Source: Galbibacter sp035306585 (GTDB lineage Bacteria; Bacteroidota; Bacteroidia; Flavobacteriales; Flavobacteriaceae). From it: a DNA stretch of 64,000 nucleotides. A model generated the notes under the pieces. It was not told where the DNA came from. It did not search any database and was given only the letters and a program-made list of their open reading frames with translations. Where the stretch lies: NCBI RefSeq assembly GCF_035306585.1, contig NZ_DATGNU010000046.1, positions 62,001 through 126,000 of the forward strand, read 5' to 3'. A program made the position numbers and the translations under genes. Every line of letters begins with the position of its first letter. Position 1 is the stretch's first letter. This document shows positions 27,558 to 37,120 of the stretch, one piece after another.

Positions 27558-29074
27558 TTTTTGTCTTTTACAGATGAATGTTTATTTACCGCCCAGACGT
27601 GACCTTCACGAGCGATAAGGGCTTCAGCGTTTTCTGGTCCCCAACTTCCAGCTTGGTAATTTGGAAAATCAATGGATTCTCTTTTCTCCCAAGCCTCTAA
27701 GATGGTAGATATAACATCCCATGCTTCTTCAATTTGGTCGGAACGCATAAATAGGGTGGTATCTCCAACCATCGCATCTAATAACAAGGTCTCATATGCC
27801 TCTGGAGTTTGCGTTGAGCAGCTGTCATAATTGAAAATCATCTCTGATGGATTCAGGTTCATTTCAAGCCCGGGACGTTTGGTCATAAAACGCAATAAAA
27901 TATCCATTTGAGGTTGGATATTGATAGTCAATCGATTAGGCATGATGCTGTCAATCTGATTGGTAGGGAAAGAGGCATGAGGAACAGGTTTGAACTGTAT
28001 AGTAATGGAAGAGGTCTTCTCTTGCATACGTTTTCCTGTTCTTAGATAAAATGGGACATTTTGCCATCGCCAGTTATCCAAGTAGAATTTAATGGCGGCA
28101 TAGGTCTCTGTGTTTGATTTTTTATCAACACCATTTTCTTCACGGTATCCAAGTACTTTTTCTCCTTTAATCCAACCCGATGCGTATTGTCCTCGCACAG
28201 CATAATGATGCACTTCTTCTGGCTTAATTCTACGAATCGATCGAAGGACATCATATTTACGGCTACGAATCTCCTCTGCATCGAATGATGCAGGTGGTTC
28301 CATGGCAACCATACAAAGGATTTGTAAAAGGTGATTTTGAATCATATCTCTTAAGGCACCTGATTCCTCGTAATATCCACCTCGGTCTTCAACACCCACT
28401 TGCTCTGCAACGGTAATTTGAACGGAATCGATATAATTTCTATTCCACAAAGGTTCAAATAAAGCATTGGCAAATCGGAATGCTAAAATGTTTTGAACGG
28501 TCTCTTTCCCTAAGTAGTGGTCAATCCGGAAGATTTGCTCCTCGTCAAAGGTAGCTGTAAGTTTTTTGTTTAATTCTACCGCTGATTTTTTATCGTAACC
28601 AAAAGGTTTCTCAATAATGATGCGATCTTTTTCTTTAAGGGCAGCAAGACCTGAGCTACGAAGGTTAAGACTTAAGGTCTCGATGAATCTCGGAGAAACG
28701 GATAAATAGAACAATCTATTGGCGCGTTCTCCCCACTGTTCTTCGTAGGGCTCTATGATTTTTAATAATTCATCATAAGAGGTCTTATCATTGATGTTAG
28801 AGGTGAGATAATGTAAGGAACCCTTGAACTTATCCCAATCTGCTTTCTTGGGTGTTCCTTTCCTTGAAAATTCTTTTAAGCCCTGGTAAAGGTGTTCTTG
28901 GTAATCTTTATCACTGAGTTCTGTTCTTCCAAGTCCGTAAATGACAAAATTCTCTGGCATCCACCCATCGATGAACAAATTGTAAAAAGCGGGTATTAAT
29001 TTTCGTTTTGCTAAATCGCCAGTTCCACCAAATATAACGATCGCAGTTGCAGTTGCATTTTTTCCTGTTTTCAT
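27554..29074 (-). CDS. zwf: Glucose-6-phosphate 1-dehydrogenase
   Basis: About 506 residues; oxidises glucose 6-phosphate to 6-phosphogluconolactone, producing NADPH. Visible are the nucleotide-binding IVIFGGTGDLAKRKL, the active-site RIDHYLGKETVQN, and EKPFGYDKKSA. I chose the ATG at 29074 (MKTGKNATAT), which starts 17 bases after the gnd stop. The alternative ATG at 29104 would overlap gnd by 13 bases and add ten residues not expected for Zwf. Coupled to pgl by a four-base overlap. Confidence 0.96.
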   Translation of the reverse strand: MKTGKNATATAIVIFGGTGDLAKRKLIPAFYNLFIDGWMPENFVIYGLGRTELSDKDYQEHLYQGLKEFSRKGTPKKADWDKFKGSLHYLTSNINDKTSYDELLKIIEPYEEQWGERANRLFYLSVSPRFIETLSLNLRSSGLAALKEKDRIIIEKPFGYDKKSAVELNKKLTATFDEEQIFRIDHYLGKETVQNILAFRFANALFEPLWNRNYIDSVQITVAEQVGVEDRGGYYEESGALRDMIQNHLLQILCMVAMEPPASFDAEEIRSRKYDVLRSIRRIKPEEVHHYAVRGQYASGWIKGEKVLGYREENGVDKKSNTETYAAIKFYLDNWRWQNVPFYLRTGKRMQEKTSSITIQFKPVPHASFPTNQIDSIMPNRLTINIQPQMDILLRFMTKRPGLEMNLNPSEMIFNYDSCSTQTPEAYETLLLDAMVGDTTLFMRSDQIEEAWDVISTILEAWEKRESIDFPNYQAGSWGPENAEALIAREGHVWAVNKHSSVKDKK

Positions 29075-29091
29075 ATTTTTTTCATAGTTGT

Positions 29092-30501
29092 TTAATCCTC
29101 CCATTCGGTGTGAAAAATTCCTTCACGATCAATTCTCTCATAACGATGTGAGCCGAAGTAATCACGTTGTGCCTGGATAAGATTTGTAGGTAGGACTTCA
29201 CTTCTATAGGCATCAAAATACGATACAGTAGTTCCATAAACTGAAAGAGGAATTCCTAAAGAAATACCTGTTGTGAGGACCTCACGTATTGCAGACTGCC
29301 TTGTATTTAAGTCTGCTGCCAAATTTTTATCTAACAACAGATTCGGTAGCTGAGGATTGTTTTTATAGGCTTTTCTGAAGTCTTCTAAAACCGAAGCGCG
29401 GATAATACATCCACCTCTCCATATTTTGGAAACTTCTTCTAAATCTAAACCATAGTTATATTCCTTAGAGGCTATGTGTAGCTGTGCCATTCCTTGTGCA
29501 TAGGTTGTAATCATAGCAAAATAGAAGGCATCCTTTAATTTTTCTAGGAATGTTTCTAAATCCAAATCGATTTTAGCTTTCCATTGGTAGGTTTGTGAGG
29601 CAATTGTACGCTCATCTTTATATTTTGAAATATCTCTCATGTTCACAGCAAGGTCAATTGAGGGGACTGGTGCTTGAATATCCATCGCATTTTGAGATGT
29701 CCATTTACCAGTACCTTTAGACTTGGCGGTGTCTGAGATGAGGTGAATTAATTTTTTACCCGTTAAAGAATCGTCTTGTTTTAAAATATCAGCAGTGATC
29801 TCTACTAAATACGATTCAAGTTCTTTACTGTTATTCCATTGTTCAAATACTTTTTGGATTTGTTTGTCTGGAAGTTCAAGTCCGCGATTTAATAAATCAT
29901 AGGTTTCAGCAAGTAGTTGCATGATTGCATATTCGATTCCATTGTGGACCATTTTCACATAGTTTCCAGCAGATCCACTCCCTAAGTAGCTTACACATGG
30001 TTCGCCATCAACCTTGGCAGCTACTGCTTCAAAGATTGGACGAAGACGCTCATAGGATCCTTTATCCCCACCAGGCATCATACTAGGGCCGAAACGAGCT
30101 CCTTTTTCACCTCCAGAGATCCCCATTCCAAAGAAATGGATGTTTTTCTCGGCAAGTTCTTTCACTCTTCTGTCCGTGTCTGGGAAGTAAGAATTACCTC
30201 CATCCACAACAATATCACCTTCCTCTAGATGCTCTAATAAAGAACCAATTACAGTATCTACAGGTTTCCCTGCTGGTACCAACAACATAATAGCTCTTGG
30301 TTTTTCTATAAGGCTTACAAACTCTTTTACGTCCGTGGTACCTTTTATCTGATGTTTTGTCTCGGCTTCTTGCTCTAAAGAAGCAGCTTTTTCAGCATCT
30401 AAATCCAAACCAACAACAGAGAAGTCATGATCGGCCATATTAAGTAATAGGTTTCTACCCATTACGCCTAGTCCAACCATTCCAAAGTCAAATTTTTTCA
30501 T
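29092..30501 (-). CDS. gnd: 6-phosphogluconate dehydrogenase, decarboxylating
   Basis: A 469-residue enzyme forming ribulose 5-phosphate, CO2 and NADPH from 6-phosphogluconate. Motifs are the N-terminal FGMVGLGVMGRNLLLNMADH, VDGGNSYFPDT, FGMGISGGEKGARFGPSMMPGG, the active-site VKMVHNGIEYAIMQL, and the C-terminal RDYFGSHRYERID. The length is standard for the long NADP-type enzyme. It lies 26 bases downstream of rpiB and just upstream of zwf. Confidence 0.97.
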   Translation of the reverse strand: MKKFDFGMVGLGVMGRNLLLNMADHDFSVVGLDLDAEKAASLEQEAETKHQIKGTTDVKEFVSLIEKPRAIMLLVPAGKPVDTVIGSLLEHLEEGDIVVDGGNSYFPDTDRRVKELAEKNIHFFGMGISGGEKGARFGPSMMPGGDKGSYERLRPIFEAVAAKVDGEPCVSYLGSGSAGNYVKMVHNGIEYAIMQLLAETYDLLNRGLELPDKQIQKVFEQWNNSKELESYLVEITADILKQDDSLTGKKLIHLISDTAKSKGTGKWTSQNAMDIQAPVPSIDLAVNMRDISKYKDERTIASQTYQWKAKIDLDLETFLEKLKDAFYFAMITTYAQGMAQLHIASKEYNYGLDLEEVSKIWRGGCIIRASVLEDFRKAYKNNPQLPNLLLDKNLAADLNTRQSAIREVLTTGISLGIPLSVYGTTVSYFDAYRSEVLPTNLIQAQRDYFGSHRYERIDREGIFHTEWED

Positions 30502-30527
30502 AGTGTTTTTATCCGTATTTTTTGATA

Positions 30528-30989
30528 TTATAATTTTTTGAAATTCATTTCTTCTATGGCTTTTACCTTATCTAGCCGTCTTTGAAATCGACCATGACTG
30601 ATAAATTTTGCTTTAAGAAAAGCTACGGTGATTTCTTCAATAAGCGCCGCTCCAAGAACTCTTCCTCCCATACATAGGAGATTGAGATCGTCATGCTCTA
30701 CGCCTTGATGCGCAGAATAATGTTCTGAAATTAGCGCCGCACGAACACCTTCGAATTTATTGGCTGCAATGGATACTCCTACACCGCTTCCGCAAATGGC
30801 AATTCCTTTGTCTATTTTTTGATTTGAAATAGCCAGAGCTAAAGGCATAACTACATCCGAGTAATCATCTTCTGGATCCATGGTATGAGCTCCAAAATCT
30901 TCATATTGATACCCTTGTTTGTCTAGGAAAAGCTTTAATTCCTCCTTATTTTTATATCCTGCATGATCTGCGGCTATACCAATTTTCAC
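30528..30989 (-). CDS. rpiB: Ribose-5-phosphate isomerase B
   Basis: A 153-residue RpiB/LacAB-family isomerase interconverting ribose and ribulose 5-phosphates. It shows IGIAADHAGYKNKEELK at the start, the catalytic-cysteine segment ICGSGVGVSIAANKFEGVRAAL, and DLNLLCMGGRVLG. First gene of the oxidative pentose phosphate operon, which runs toward and converges with the xylose operon; together they connect xylulose 5-phosphate with NADPH production. Confidence 0.95.
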   Translation of the reverse strand: MKIGIAADHAGYKNKEELKLFLDKQGYQYEDFGAHTMDPEDDYSDVVMPLALAISNQKIDKGIAICGSGVGVSIAANKFEGVRAALISEHYSAHQGVEHDDLNLLCMGGRVLGAALIEEITVAFLKAKFISHGRFQRRLDKVKAIEEMNFKKL

Positions 30990-31440
30990 AAGTATTGAGC
31001 TTTTAGAAATGTTTCAAAGTATAAAATTACGTATTTCTAGGGGATTGCGGCAATATAATTTGTTTATATAACGATAGTTTATTTTTAAGTTACAATGTGA
31101 AACACATGATCGTGTACTCTTATCGTGGCATTGATTAGCTCCTTTTAATTATAAGTTTCGCTAAAGTAAAGTGTATTTATTTAAGCGACCTTTTCATCTA
31201 TACGTTGGGTAAAATCTACTTATTTTTAGTAAGTGGACCGAAAGTAGTGATCGTCTTTGTTCATCTTTTTTTTAAGGCATACAAGCTGATGGTAATTTTA
31301 TGAACTTTGGATAAAAACGCTAAGACACCCCTTTAAAACACCGGTTGCACTGCCTTACATCGCTTCAGGTTTAAAATCCAATGCATCACAAGGGCAGGTT
31401 GGGTGTCTAATTGAAAGCTCTAATGCCTCCTTAAAACGAT
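30990..31440. other. Intergenic gap holding the rpiB promoter region
   Basis: About 450 AT-rich bases between the formylglycine-enzyme-like gene and rpiB, both on the minus strand. The rpiB promoter must lie near 31000-31100. No convincing gene, RNA or repeat was seen; the only open stretch (minus strand, ending at 31355) lacks a start codon. Confidence 0.5.
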
Positions 31441-32556
31441 CTATTCTAAGCCGCTTTGAAGCATTTCAGGTGTAACAATGGTTCTAAAACCTAAGTGTTC
31501 CTGACCAGAATCAATGGAAGTGGCCATTCTGGCAGAAATACGATAGCTTGCACAATACGAGTCAGAGCAAAGAAATGATCCCCCTTTGATGATCTTCTCT
31601 TGTGCATATGGATTGTTTGGATTGAATGCTTTCTTTGCGCCTTCAGGATTGTGGATTACCCCTTTATTTAATAGCTGTTTGTAATAATCCACATGGTACC
31701 AATCTTGGGTCCATTCCCACACATTTCCAGCCATGTCATAAAGACCGTAGGAATTGGGAGGGAAGGATTTTACTGGAGCTTTATTCTCGAACCCATCTTT
31801 TTGATCGTTTTGTGTAGGGAACTCCCCAGTCCATGTGTTAGCTTTGGCGTCCAATTCCGCTACATTATCACCCCAGGTGAAAGGTTTATTGTTCATTCCT
31901 GCGCTGGCTGCTAATTCCCATTGGGCCTCCGTGGGAAGTTTTCGCCCAGCCCATTTACAATAAGCAACGGCATCAGGGTATGCAATGTGTACAACAGGAT
32001 AATTCCCTTTGCCTTCTATGGAACTGCCTGGACCCTTAGGATGTTTCCAATTGGCTCCAATTCTCCATTCCCACCATTGTGAAAAATCGTATAGATTTGG
32101 TACGGAAGTCTTGGTTTTTTTAAAGACCAATGATCCAGGTTGTAAAATGGAATCATGAGGTTTTGGGGTTCCATCAGGAAGCTGTTTTTTAAGTTCGTTC
32201 CATTGGATTTCACGTTCTGCGATTGTGATATAGCCAGTTTGTTTTACGAATTCTGAGAACTGATCATTGGTCACCTCAGTGATGTCCATAAAAAATCCGT
32301 CTACTGCAACAGGATGTGCTGGTTTTTCATGATCTAGAGCGAAGGAGTCTCCTTCACGCGCACCCTGAGTGAAATGACCTCCAGGGACCCATACCATGCC
32401 TTTTGGTGTCTCAATCTCCTGAGGTTTTTCCTTTAGGACTTTTACCGTGGTGGTTAAAAGACCAACGTTGTTATCACTAGTTGCAGGGGCTTCTTTTGTG
32501 TTTTTACAGCACACAAACAAAGTTATTAATAAGGGGATTGCCAGGATACTTCTCAT
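31441..32556 (-). CDS. Formylglycine-generating enzyme (SUMF1) family lipoprotein
   Basis: A 371-residue lipoprotein (lipobox LFVCC near residue 16) with the FGE-sulfatase fold: MVWVPGGHFTQGAREGDSFALDHEKPAHPVAVDGFFMDITEVTNDQFSEFV, then CKWAGRKLPTEAQWELAASAG, MAGNVWEWTQDW and GGSFLCSDSYCASYRISARM. The two cysteines in the last motif correspond to the active-site pair of true formylglycine-generating enzymes, so it could activate sulfatases by converting Cys/Ser to formylglycine. No sulfatase gene is in the window, and its lipoprotein signal implies a periplasmic or surface location. Divergent from apbE. Confidence 0.9.
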   Translation of the reverse strand: MRSILAIPLLITLFVCCKNTKEAPATSDNNVGLLTTTVKVLKEKPQEIETPKGMVWVPGGHFTQGAREGDSFALDHEKPAHPVAVDGFFMDITEVTNDQFSEFVKQTGYITIAEREIQWNELKKQLPDGTPKPHDSILQPGSLVFKKTKTSVPNLYDFSQWWEWRIGANWKHPKGPGSSIEGKGNYPVVHIAYPDAVAYCKWAGRKLPTEAQWELAASAGMNNKPFTWGDNVAELDAKANTWTGEFPTQNDQKDGFENKAPVKSFPPNSYGLYDMAGNVWEWTQDWYHVDYYKQLLNKGVIHNPEGAKKAFNPNNPYAQEKIIKGGSFLCSDSYCASYRISARMATSIDSGQEHLGFRTIVTPEMLQSGLE

Positions 32557-32713
32557 ATGGAATAATTACGTCTGTCAAACTTACAAAAGTTTTTGGGTAC
32601 ATGGTTTACTCGATGAAAAATGATGCACTTTAACAAGATTGAAATCTAAAAACATAGAAGCCCTCAGCTCTTTATTGCTATTTTTGTCATTACTTTTGAG
32701 AAAAATAATTGAG

Positions 32714-33748
32714 ATGAATAGGAGATCAATACCTTTTAGTGGTTTTATTTTAGTTTTAACAGCAGTCTTGATGACCTTTGGTTGTAAAAACGATCAAGAA
32801 AAAAAGAATCGTACATATACCTTGCTTGAAGGGCCAGTGTTCGGAACTTATTACCGCATTAAAATTGATTCAGAAATTGATTTTACCCCTAAAATAGATT
32901 CTATTTTTCAAGCGATTAATACGGCAGCTAACAGTTATGTTGAGAAATCTGAAATCACCACCCTTAATCAAACAGGGGAGCTAAAAAAACCGAGTCTTAC
33001 TTTTTTAAAAATGATCAAAGAGGCGCAGTACTTTCAGCAGATTACCAATGGGTATTTCGAGCCTGCTATTTATCCTATAATAAAAGTTTGGAGCTTTGAA
33101 AACGACGGTGCAACCATGCAGGTAGATTCCTTAGAATTAGAAAGGCTGTTAAACTTACTTCCAATGGAATCGAGTGTGTCGATTTCAGACACCCTGGTAA
33201 GGGTTACAAAACAAGGTGCTAAAATCGATTTGAGCGCTATGGGCGAAGGATATGCTATTGAAGGAATTCATCAGGTACTAAGCAAAGCAAGGGTTGAAAA
33301 TTATATGATAGAAATCGGAGGTGAAATATTTGCCCATGGGAAGAACGAACAAGGAAACACTTGGACAATTGGTATAGAAGATCCCTCGAAAGCCCTATCA
33401 AACTCATATGAGAATATCATTACTAAGATCCAGTTAAATGATCAAGGGATTAGTACCTCGGGTAGTTATAGAAAATTCTATACCGACCAGCAAGGGCATA
33501 AGTATCCACACATTATAAACCCTAAAACCGGTTATCCAGTAAAGCATCATATGGTGAGCGTGAGTGTTAAAGGTCCCTCACCGTTGATTGCAGACATTTA
33601 TGCTACTGCCTGTATGGCAATGGGAACTGAGAAAGCTAAAGCATTCATCACTGCAGATTCTGACGTTCAGGCATTTATAGCGTATTACGAAAAAGACTCT
33701 CTTAGAACATGGAGTTCTCCAAATTTTTACCAAACCCAAACTCATTAA
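32714..33748 (+). CDS. apbE: FAD:protein FMN transferase
   Basis: A predicted lipoprotein of about 344 residues (lipobox TFGC) of the ApbE family, which covalently attaches FMN to threonine of partner flavoproteins such as Na+-translocating NADH:quinone reductase or RnfG. Motifs include LEGPVFGTYYRI, the flavin site KIDLSAMGEGYAIEGIHQVL, ENYMIEIGGEIFAHG, ISTSGSYRKFY and HIINPKTGYPV. The ATG at 32714 (MNRRSIPFSG) begins a clean signal peptide; the frame is open from a TTG at 32639 but the extra residues do not fit. No flavoprotein substrate is encoded nearby. Confidence 0.93.
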   Translation: MNRRSIPFSGFILVLTAVLMTFGCKNDQEKKNRTYTLLEGPVFGTYYRIKIDSEIDFTPKIDSIFQAINTAANSYVEKSEITTLNQTGELKKPSLTFLKMIKEAQYFQQITNGYFEPAIYPIIKVWSFENDGATMQVDSLELERLLNLLPMESSVSISDTLVRVTKQGAKIDLSAMGEGYAIEGIHQVLSKARVENYMIEIGGEIFAHGKNEQGNTWTIGIEDPSKALSNSYENIITKIQLNDQGISTSGSYRKFYTDQQGHKYPHIINPKTGYPVKHHMVSVSVKGPSPLIADIYATACMAMGTEKAKAFITADSDVQAFIAYYEKDSLRTWSSPNFYQTQTH

Positions 33749-33814
33749 CAGTATTTATTGAATTTTTGTGATGAAATGCTTAAATTGTATATTGACTAAT
33801 TTAATTCAGGGATT

Positions 33815-34381
33815 ATGAGAGGTGTAGGTTTTTTAATTGGCTTTATTGCAGTATTAATAATAGGCAGTTGTCGCAGTACTCAAAGCATACTTGGAACCCC
33901 GCAAGAGAAAGCTATGGTAGACTCTCTTATAGCCAATCGTGCGTTTAGAATTGTCAATCAGTGGGCCCTTCCGACAATGAGTACCAGTATGATGAAGTTG
34001 TCCTCAAGCGGTATCCTTGGCCCTGGGAATAGTGGCCAAAGGATCGATTTATCTGGAAACGGTAACTATTTAGAAATCCAGGGAGATTCCGTGCGAGCCT
34101 TTTTGCCCTTTTTTGGAGAACGTCAAATGGGCGGAGGCTATAACTCTGATGGAGGTGGAATTCGATTCGATCAAGTTACCAATGATATAAGTTTTCATTA
34201 CGACGAAAGTAAAAACATCCATATTGTTAGGTTTTCTGCTAAAGATGGGTCAGAATCCTTTGAAGTGACCTTGAATGTATTTTCAAACAAAAAGAGTTCA
34301 CTACTAGTAAGTAGTTCTCAACGCGATATGATTCGTTATCAAGGCACTATAGAACAGTTGCCTAAAAAAGACCTTCCTTAA
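33815..34381 (+). CDS. DUF4251 domain lipoprotein
   Basis: A 188-residue lipoprotein (IIGSCRSTQS, cysteine about residue 19) of the Bacteroidota DUF4251 family. The body is beta-rich, with FRIVNQWALPTMSTS, YLEIQGDSVRAFLPFFGERQMGGGYNSDGGGIRFD and a C-terminal FEVTLNVFSNKKSSLLVSSSQRD. Members are presumed periplasmic or outer-membrane associated; function unknown. It lies 66 bases after apbE and 48 bases before the histidine kinase gene on the same strand. Confidence 0.86.
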   Translation: MRGVGFLIGFIAVLIIGSCRSTQSILGTPQEKAMVDSLIANRAFRIVNQWALPTMSTSMMKLSSSGILGPGNSGQRIDLSGNGNYLEIQGDSVRAFLPFFGERQMGGGYNSDGGGIRFDQVTNDISFHYDESKNIHIVRFSAKDGSESFEVTLNVFSNKKSSLLVSSSQRDMIRYQGTIEQLPKKDLP

Positions 34382-34429
34382 TTATTGAATGTATAAAAAG
34401 CCTTAGCGGGGTAAGAAATTTTTATTGCG

Positions 34430-35515
34430 ATGAGTTCCATTGAGTATACCCTTAGAGAGCGATTAAAGGAGTTAACCTGTATGTATGAGGTCACTTCCAT
34501 CATTGTTAACAGTGACTTTGAAAAATTGGAACTGACCCTAAAATCAATTGCTTTTTGCTTAAAAAAGGCACTGCAACATGAGCATGAAGCTGAAGTCTTC
34601 ATTAGCTGCTCTGAAATTACCATAGTTATCGGCCAACCACTTAGGGATTATGTGCATTTGAAAGCACCAATTAAAGTATTTAATGAATCCAATGGTTATA
34701 TTGAGGTACGTTACCCATCAAGTAGTTATACCGAGAATGATTTTCTTGAGGAGGAGATCAAATTACTCTCCAATGTATGTTTGGAAATTGGCAATTTGAT
34801 TGAAAGAAAACAAATCAAGGAAAAGGAAGAGCAGATCCGAAAGAAAATGGAGTGGAATGACCGATTAAATATTCTTGGAGAGATAACCGCTGGAATTGCC
34901 CATGAACTAAATACTCCTCTCACTAGTATTATTGGTTTTACCGAATTATTAGATGAGCAAATCAAGGATGAGATCATCCAAAGTGACCTGAGTAAAATAA
35001 AAGAAAATGCACTTTTTTGTAGGGAAATTGTAAAAAAATTAATGTTCTTTGCATGTGAAGTTCCACAACAAATTAAAGAGATTTTGTTAAATCCTGTATT
35101 AGAGAATGTATTGAACTTACTCAGCCCAGCCTTTAAGAAGAAGGATGTAAGAGCGAGTTTAATTATACAGGATGCTAATATTGGTATTAAGGCAGATGAG
35201 ATTCAATTAACTCAGGTATTGTTTAATATAATTATGAATGCATTGTATTATTCGCCTGCAAAGGCAACAATAGAGGTCCGAGCTAGTAAAGGTGAAAAAG
35301 GTATTGTAATTTTGATCGCAGATCAAGGCCCGGGCATTGACCAAACAATAAGTGATAAGATATATGAGCCATTTTACACTACCAAACCTGTAGGTGACGG
35401 TTCTGGCCTTGGACTAAGCGTTGTTCATGGAATAATGAGTAGCCATAAGGGGAGTATATCCTTTTATCCAAACTCACCACATGGAACGGTATTTGAATTG
35501 TGTTTTCCAAATTGA
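34430..35515 (+). CDS. Cytoplasmic sensor histidine kinase (NtrB-like) with GAF-like N-terminus
   Basis: A 361-residue soluble kinase without membrane helices. The N-terminal about 120 residues look like a GAF-type sensor (VTSIIVNSDFEKLELTLKSIAF..., YIEVRYPSSSYTENDFLEEEIKLLSNVCLEIGNLIERKQ), then a short coiled coil. The phosphoacceptor is H158 in AGIAHELNTPL. The HATPase domain follows with NIIMNALYYS (N box), ADQGPGI (G1) and GSGLGLSVVHGIM (G2). It is two bases upstream of the sigma-54 response regulator, forming a two-component pair. The signal sensed is unknown; the neighbouring glutamate dehydrogenase suggests nitrogen status. Confidence 0.9.
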   Translation: MSSIEYTLRERLKELTCMYEVTSIIVNSDFEKLELTLKSIAFCLKKALQHEHEAEVFISCSEITIVIGQPLRDYVHLKAPIKVFNESNGYIEVRYPSSSYTENDFLEEEIKLLSNVCLEIGNLIERKQIKEKEEQIRKKMEWNDRLNILGEITAGIAHELNTPLTSIIGFTELLDEQIKDEIIQSDLSKIKENALFCREIVKKLMFFACEVPQQIKEILLNPVLENVLNLLSPAFKKKDVRASLIIQDANIGIKADEIQLTQVLFNIIMNALYYSPAKATIEVRASKGEKGIVILIADQGPGIDQTISDKIYEPFYTTKPVGDGSGLGLSVVHGIMSSHKGSISFYPNSPHGTVFELCFPN

Positions 35516-35517
35516 CT

Positions 35518-36840
35518 ATGAAGATGAATTTTAAGAAAGAAAATATACTGATTGTTGATGATGATATTCATGTTCTTGAACTGCTAAAGCGCCATTTGCA
35601 ATCCATGCAGTATTATACCTTTAAGGCGGTATCTGTCAAGGAAGCTTTGAGTATTTTAAAAAGTAATCGAATAGATCTTTTGATTACCGATATTAAGATG
35701 CCTGATGTGGATGGTTTTGAACTAATGAAATATGTTTCGGAACATTACCCTTCGATGCCAATTTTAGTTATAAGCGGTTATGTCTCGGCTAAAGAGGCCC
35801 TTGAGATGGGGAAATCTGGTGTGATAGATTATCTAGTAAAACCCTTTACCAAGGATGAATTACAAGCCTCCGTTTCAAAATCCCTCAGTGGGCCTCGCCA
35901 ACAACATCCAAGAGAACTAGCTACTACTGCCTATAATTTTAGGGAACTGGTGGGGAATTCACCAGCACTGAATCAAATCAAAGAAATTATACATCGAGTA
36001 AAAGATATTAAAGCGACCGTATTGATTCAAGGCGAAAGTGGTACGGGTAAAGAACTCATTGCTCGAGCTATTCATTACAATGGCAAGTTCTCCCGAAAAC
36101 CCTTTATCGCTGTTAACTGTGGAGCTATTCCAGAAGATTTACTGGAGGCTGAACTCTTTGGTTATGAAAAAGGAGCCTTCACGGGTGCAAATGATACTAG
36201 GGAAGGGTTTTTTCAAGCCGCAGAGGGAGGAACTATTTTTTTAGACGAAATAGGGAATGCCTCACCTAAGGTTCAGAATAGCTTATTGAGGGTTCTACAG
36301 GAAAAGGAGGTGCAAAAAGTTGGATCACAAAAGTCAACAAAAATAGATATTCGTGTCATTGCAGCTACCAATAGTAATTTAGCCAATGCCATTAAACAAG
36401 GGAAATTTAGGCAAGATCTCTATTACCGATTATCAGTAGTTGAAATCTTGGCTCCACCACTTAGAGAGCGCGTTGAGGATATTGCTCCTCTTGCCAAATT
36501 ATTTTTGCAGAAATATGCCATGGAATACAAAGATCGATCCATGACTATTGGTCTGGATACTCTTGAGATCTTAGAGCGCTATAATTGGCCAGGCAACATT
36601 CGTGAGTTGGAAAACTGTATTCAACGAGCGGTGATCATGAGTGACGGTGAGATTGGCCCCAATCAGCTCCCCGATATGTTTAAATTTCAAATTAACTTCC
36701 CTAAAGACGGCCTTAAATCTTTAGCTGAAAAAGAAAAAGAATACATTCAACAAGTTTTAGAACTCGTAAAAAACAATAAAACCAGGGCAGCAGAAATTTT
36801 AGGAATTGATCGAAAAACACTTAGGGCAAAAGTAGGTTAA
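35518..36840 (+). CDS. NtrC-family sigma-54-dependent response regulator
   Basis: About 440 residues. The receiver domain has the acidic pocket VDDD, phosphoacceptor D58 in DLLITDIKMPD, and VKPFT. The AAA+ sigma-54 activator domain has GESGTGKE (Walker A), GAFTGAND (sigma-54 contact loop), TIFLDEIG (Walker B) and NWPGNIRELENC. The C-terminal Fis-type helix-turn-helix is NKTRAAEILGIDRKTLRAKVG. Start at 35518, two bases after the kinase stop; a further in-frame ATG lies at 35524. It activates sigma-54 promoters, and a matching promoter-like sequence lies just downstream, before gdhA. Confidence 0.94.
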   Translation: MKMNFKKENILIVDDDIHVLELLKRHLQSMQYYTFKAVSVKEALSILKSNRIDLLITDIKMPDVDGFELMKYVSEHYPSMPILVISGYVSAKEALEMGKSGVIDYLVKPFTKDELQASVSKSLSGPRQQHPRELATTAYNFRELVGNSPALNQIKEIIHRVKDIKATVLIQGESGTGKELIARAIHYNGKFSRKPFIAVNCGAIPEDLLEAELFGYEKGAFTGANDTREGFFQAAEGGTIFLDEIGNASPKVQNSLLRVLQEKEVQKVGSQKSTKIDIRVIAATNSNLANAIKQGKFRQDLYYRLSVVEILAPPLRERVEDIAPLAKLFLQKYAMEYKDRSMTIGLDTLEILERYNWPGNIRELENCIQRAVIMSDGEIGPNQLPDMFKFQINFPKDGLKSLAEKEKEYIQQVLELVKNNKTRAAEILGIDRKTLRAKVG

Positions 36841-36984
36841 GGCGCATTTCACCCATTGATATGGGGAGAATATCCCCGAACGGGTAATTTTTCCCGCATC
36901 AAGAAGTAAATTACATGGAATAAAAACTTAACAATAATCTGATATACAGTATGTTGTTGTTTTTTAAAAATATCGGTACAATAA

Positions 36985-37000
36985 TTGGCACAACTGTTGA
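36985..37000 (+). promoter_or_regulatory. Sigma-54-type (-24/-12) promoter-like element before gdhA
   Basis: TTGGCAC, five bases, TTGA. This matches the sigma-54 consensus TTGGCAC-N5-TTGC at every position except the final C, with the correct spacing. Transcription would start near 37012, about 110 bases before the gdhA start. A sigma-54 activator gene ends 145 bases upstream of this element. Confidence 0.68.
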
Positions 37001-37120
37001 AATCAACGACAGTGGTTAATTATGTTGTGTCACCATTACAGGCTATAGCATTAGTCTAGCATAACATTGACCACCGATAAACACTAAAAACCACATAACA
37101 AATTAACTAATAGTATATTG

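Noticed and set aside
31355..31456. Short minus-strand frame ending RHPTCPCDALDFKPEAM
   Set aside because: About 33 codons without a start codon, overlapping the end of the formylglycine-enzyme gene; it could be a relic but cannot be supported.
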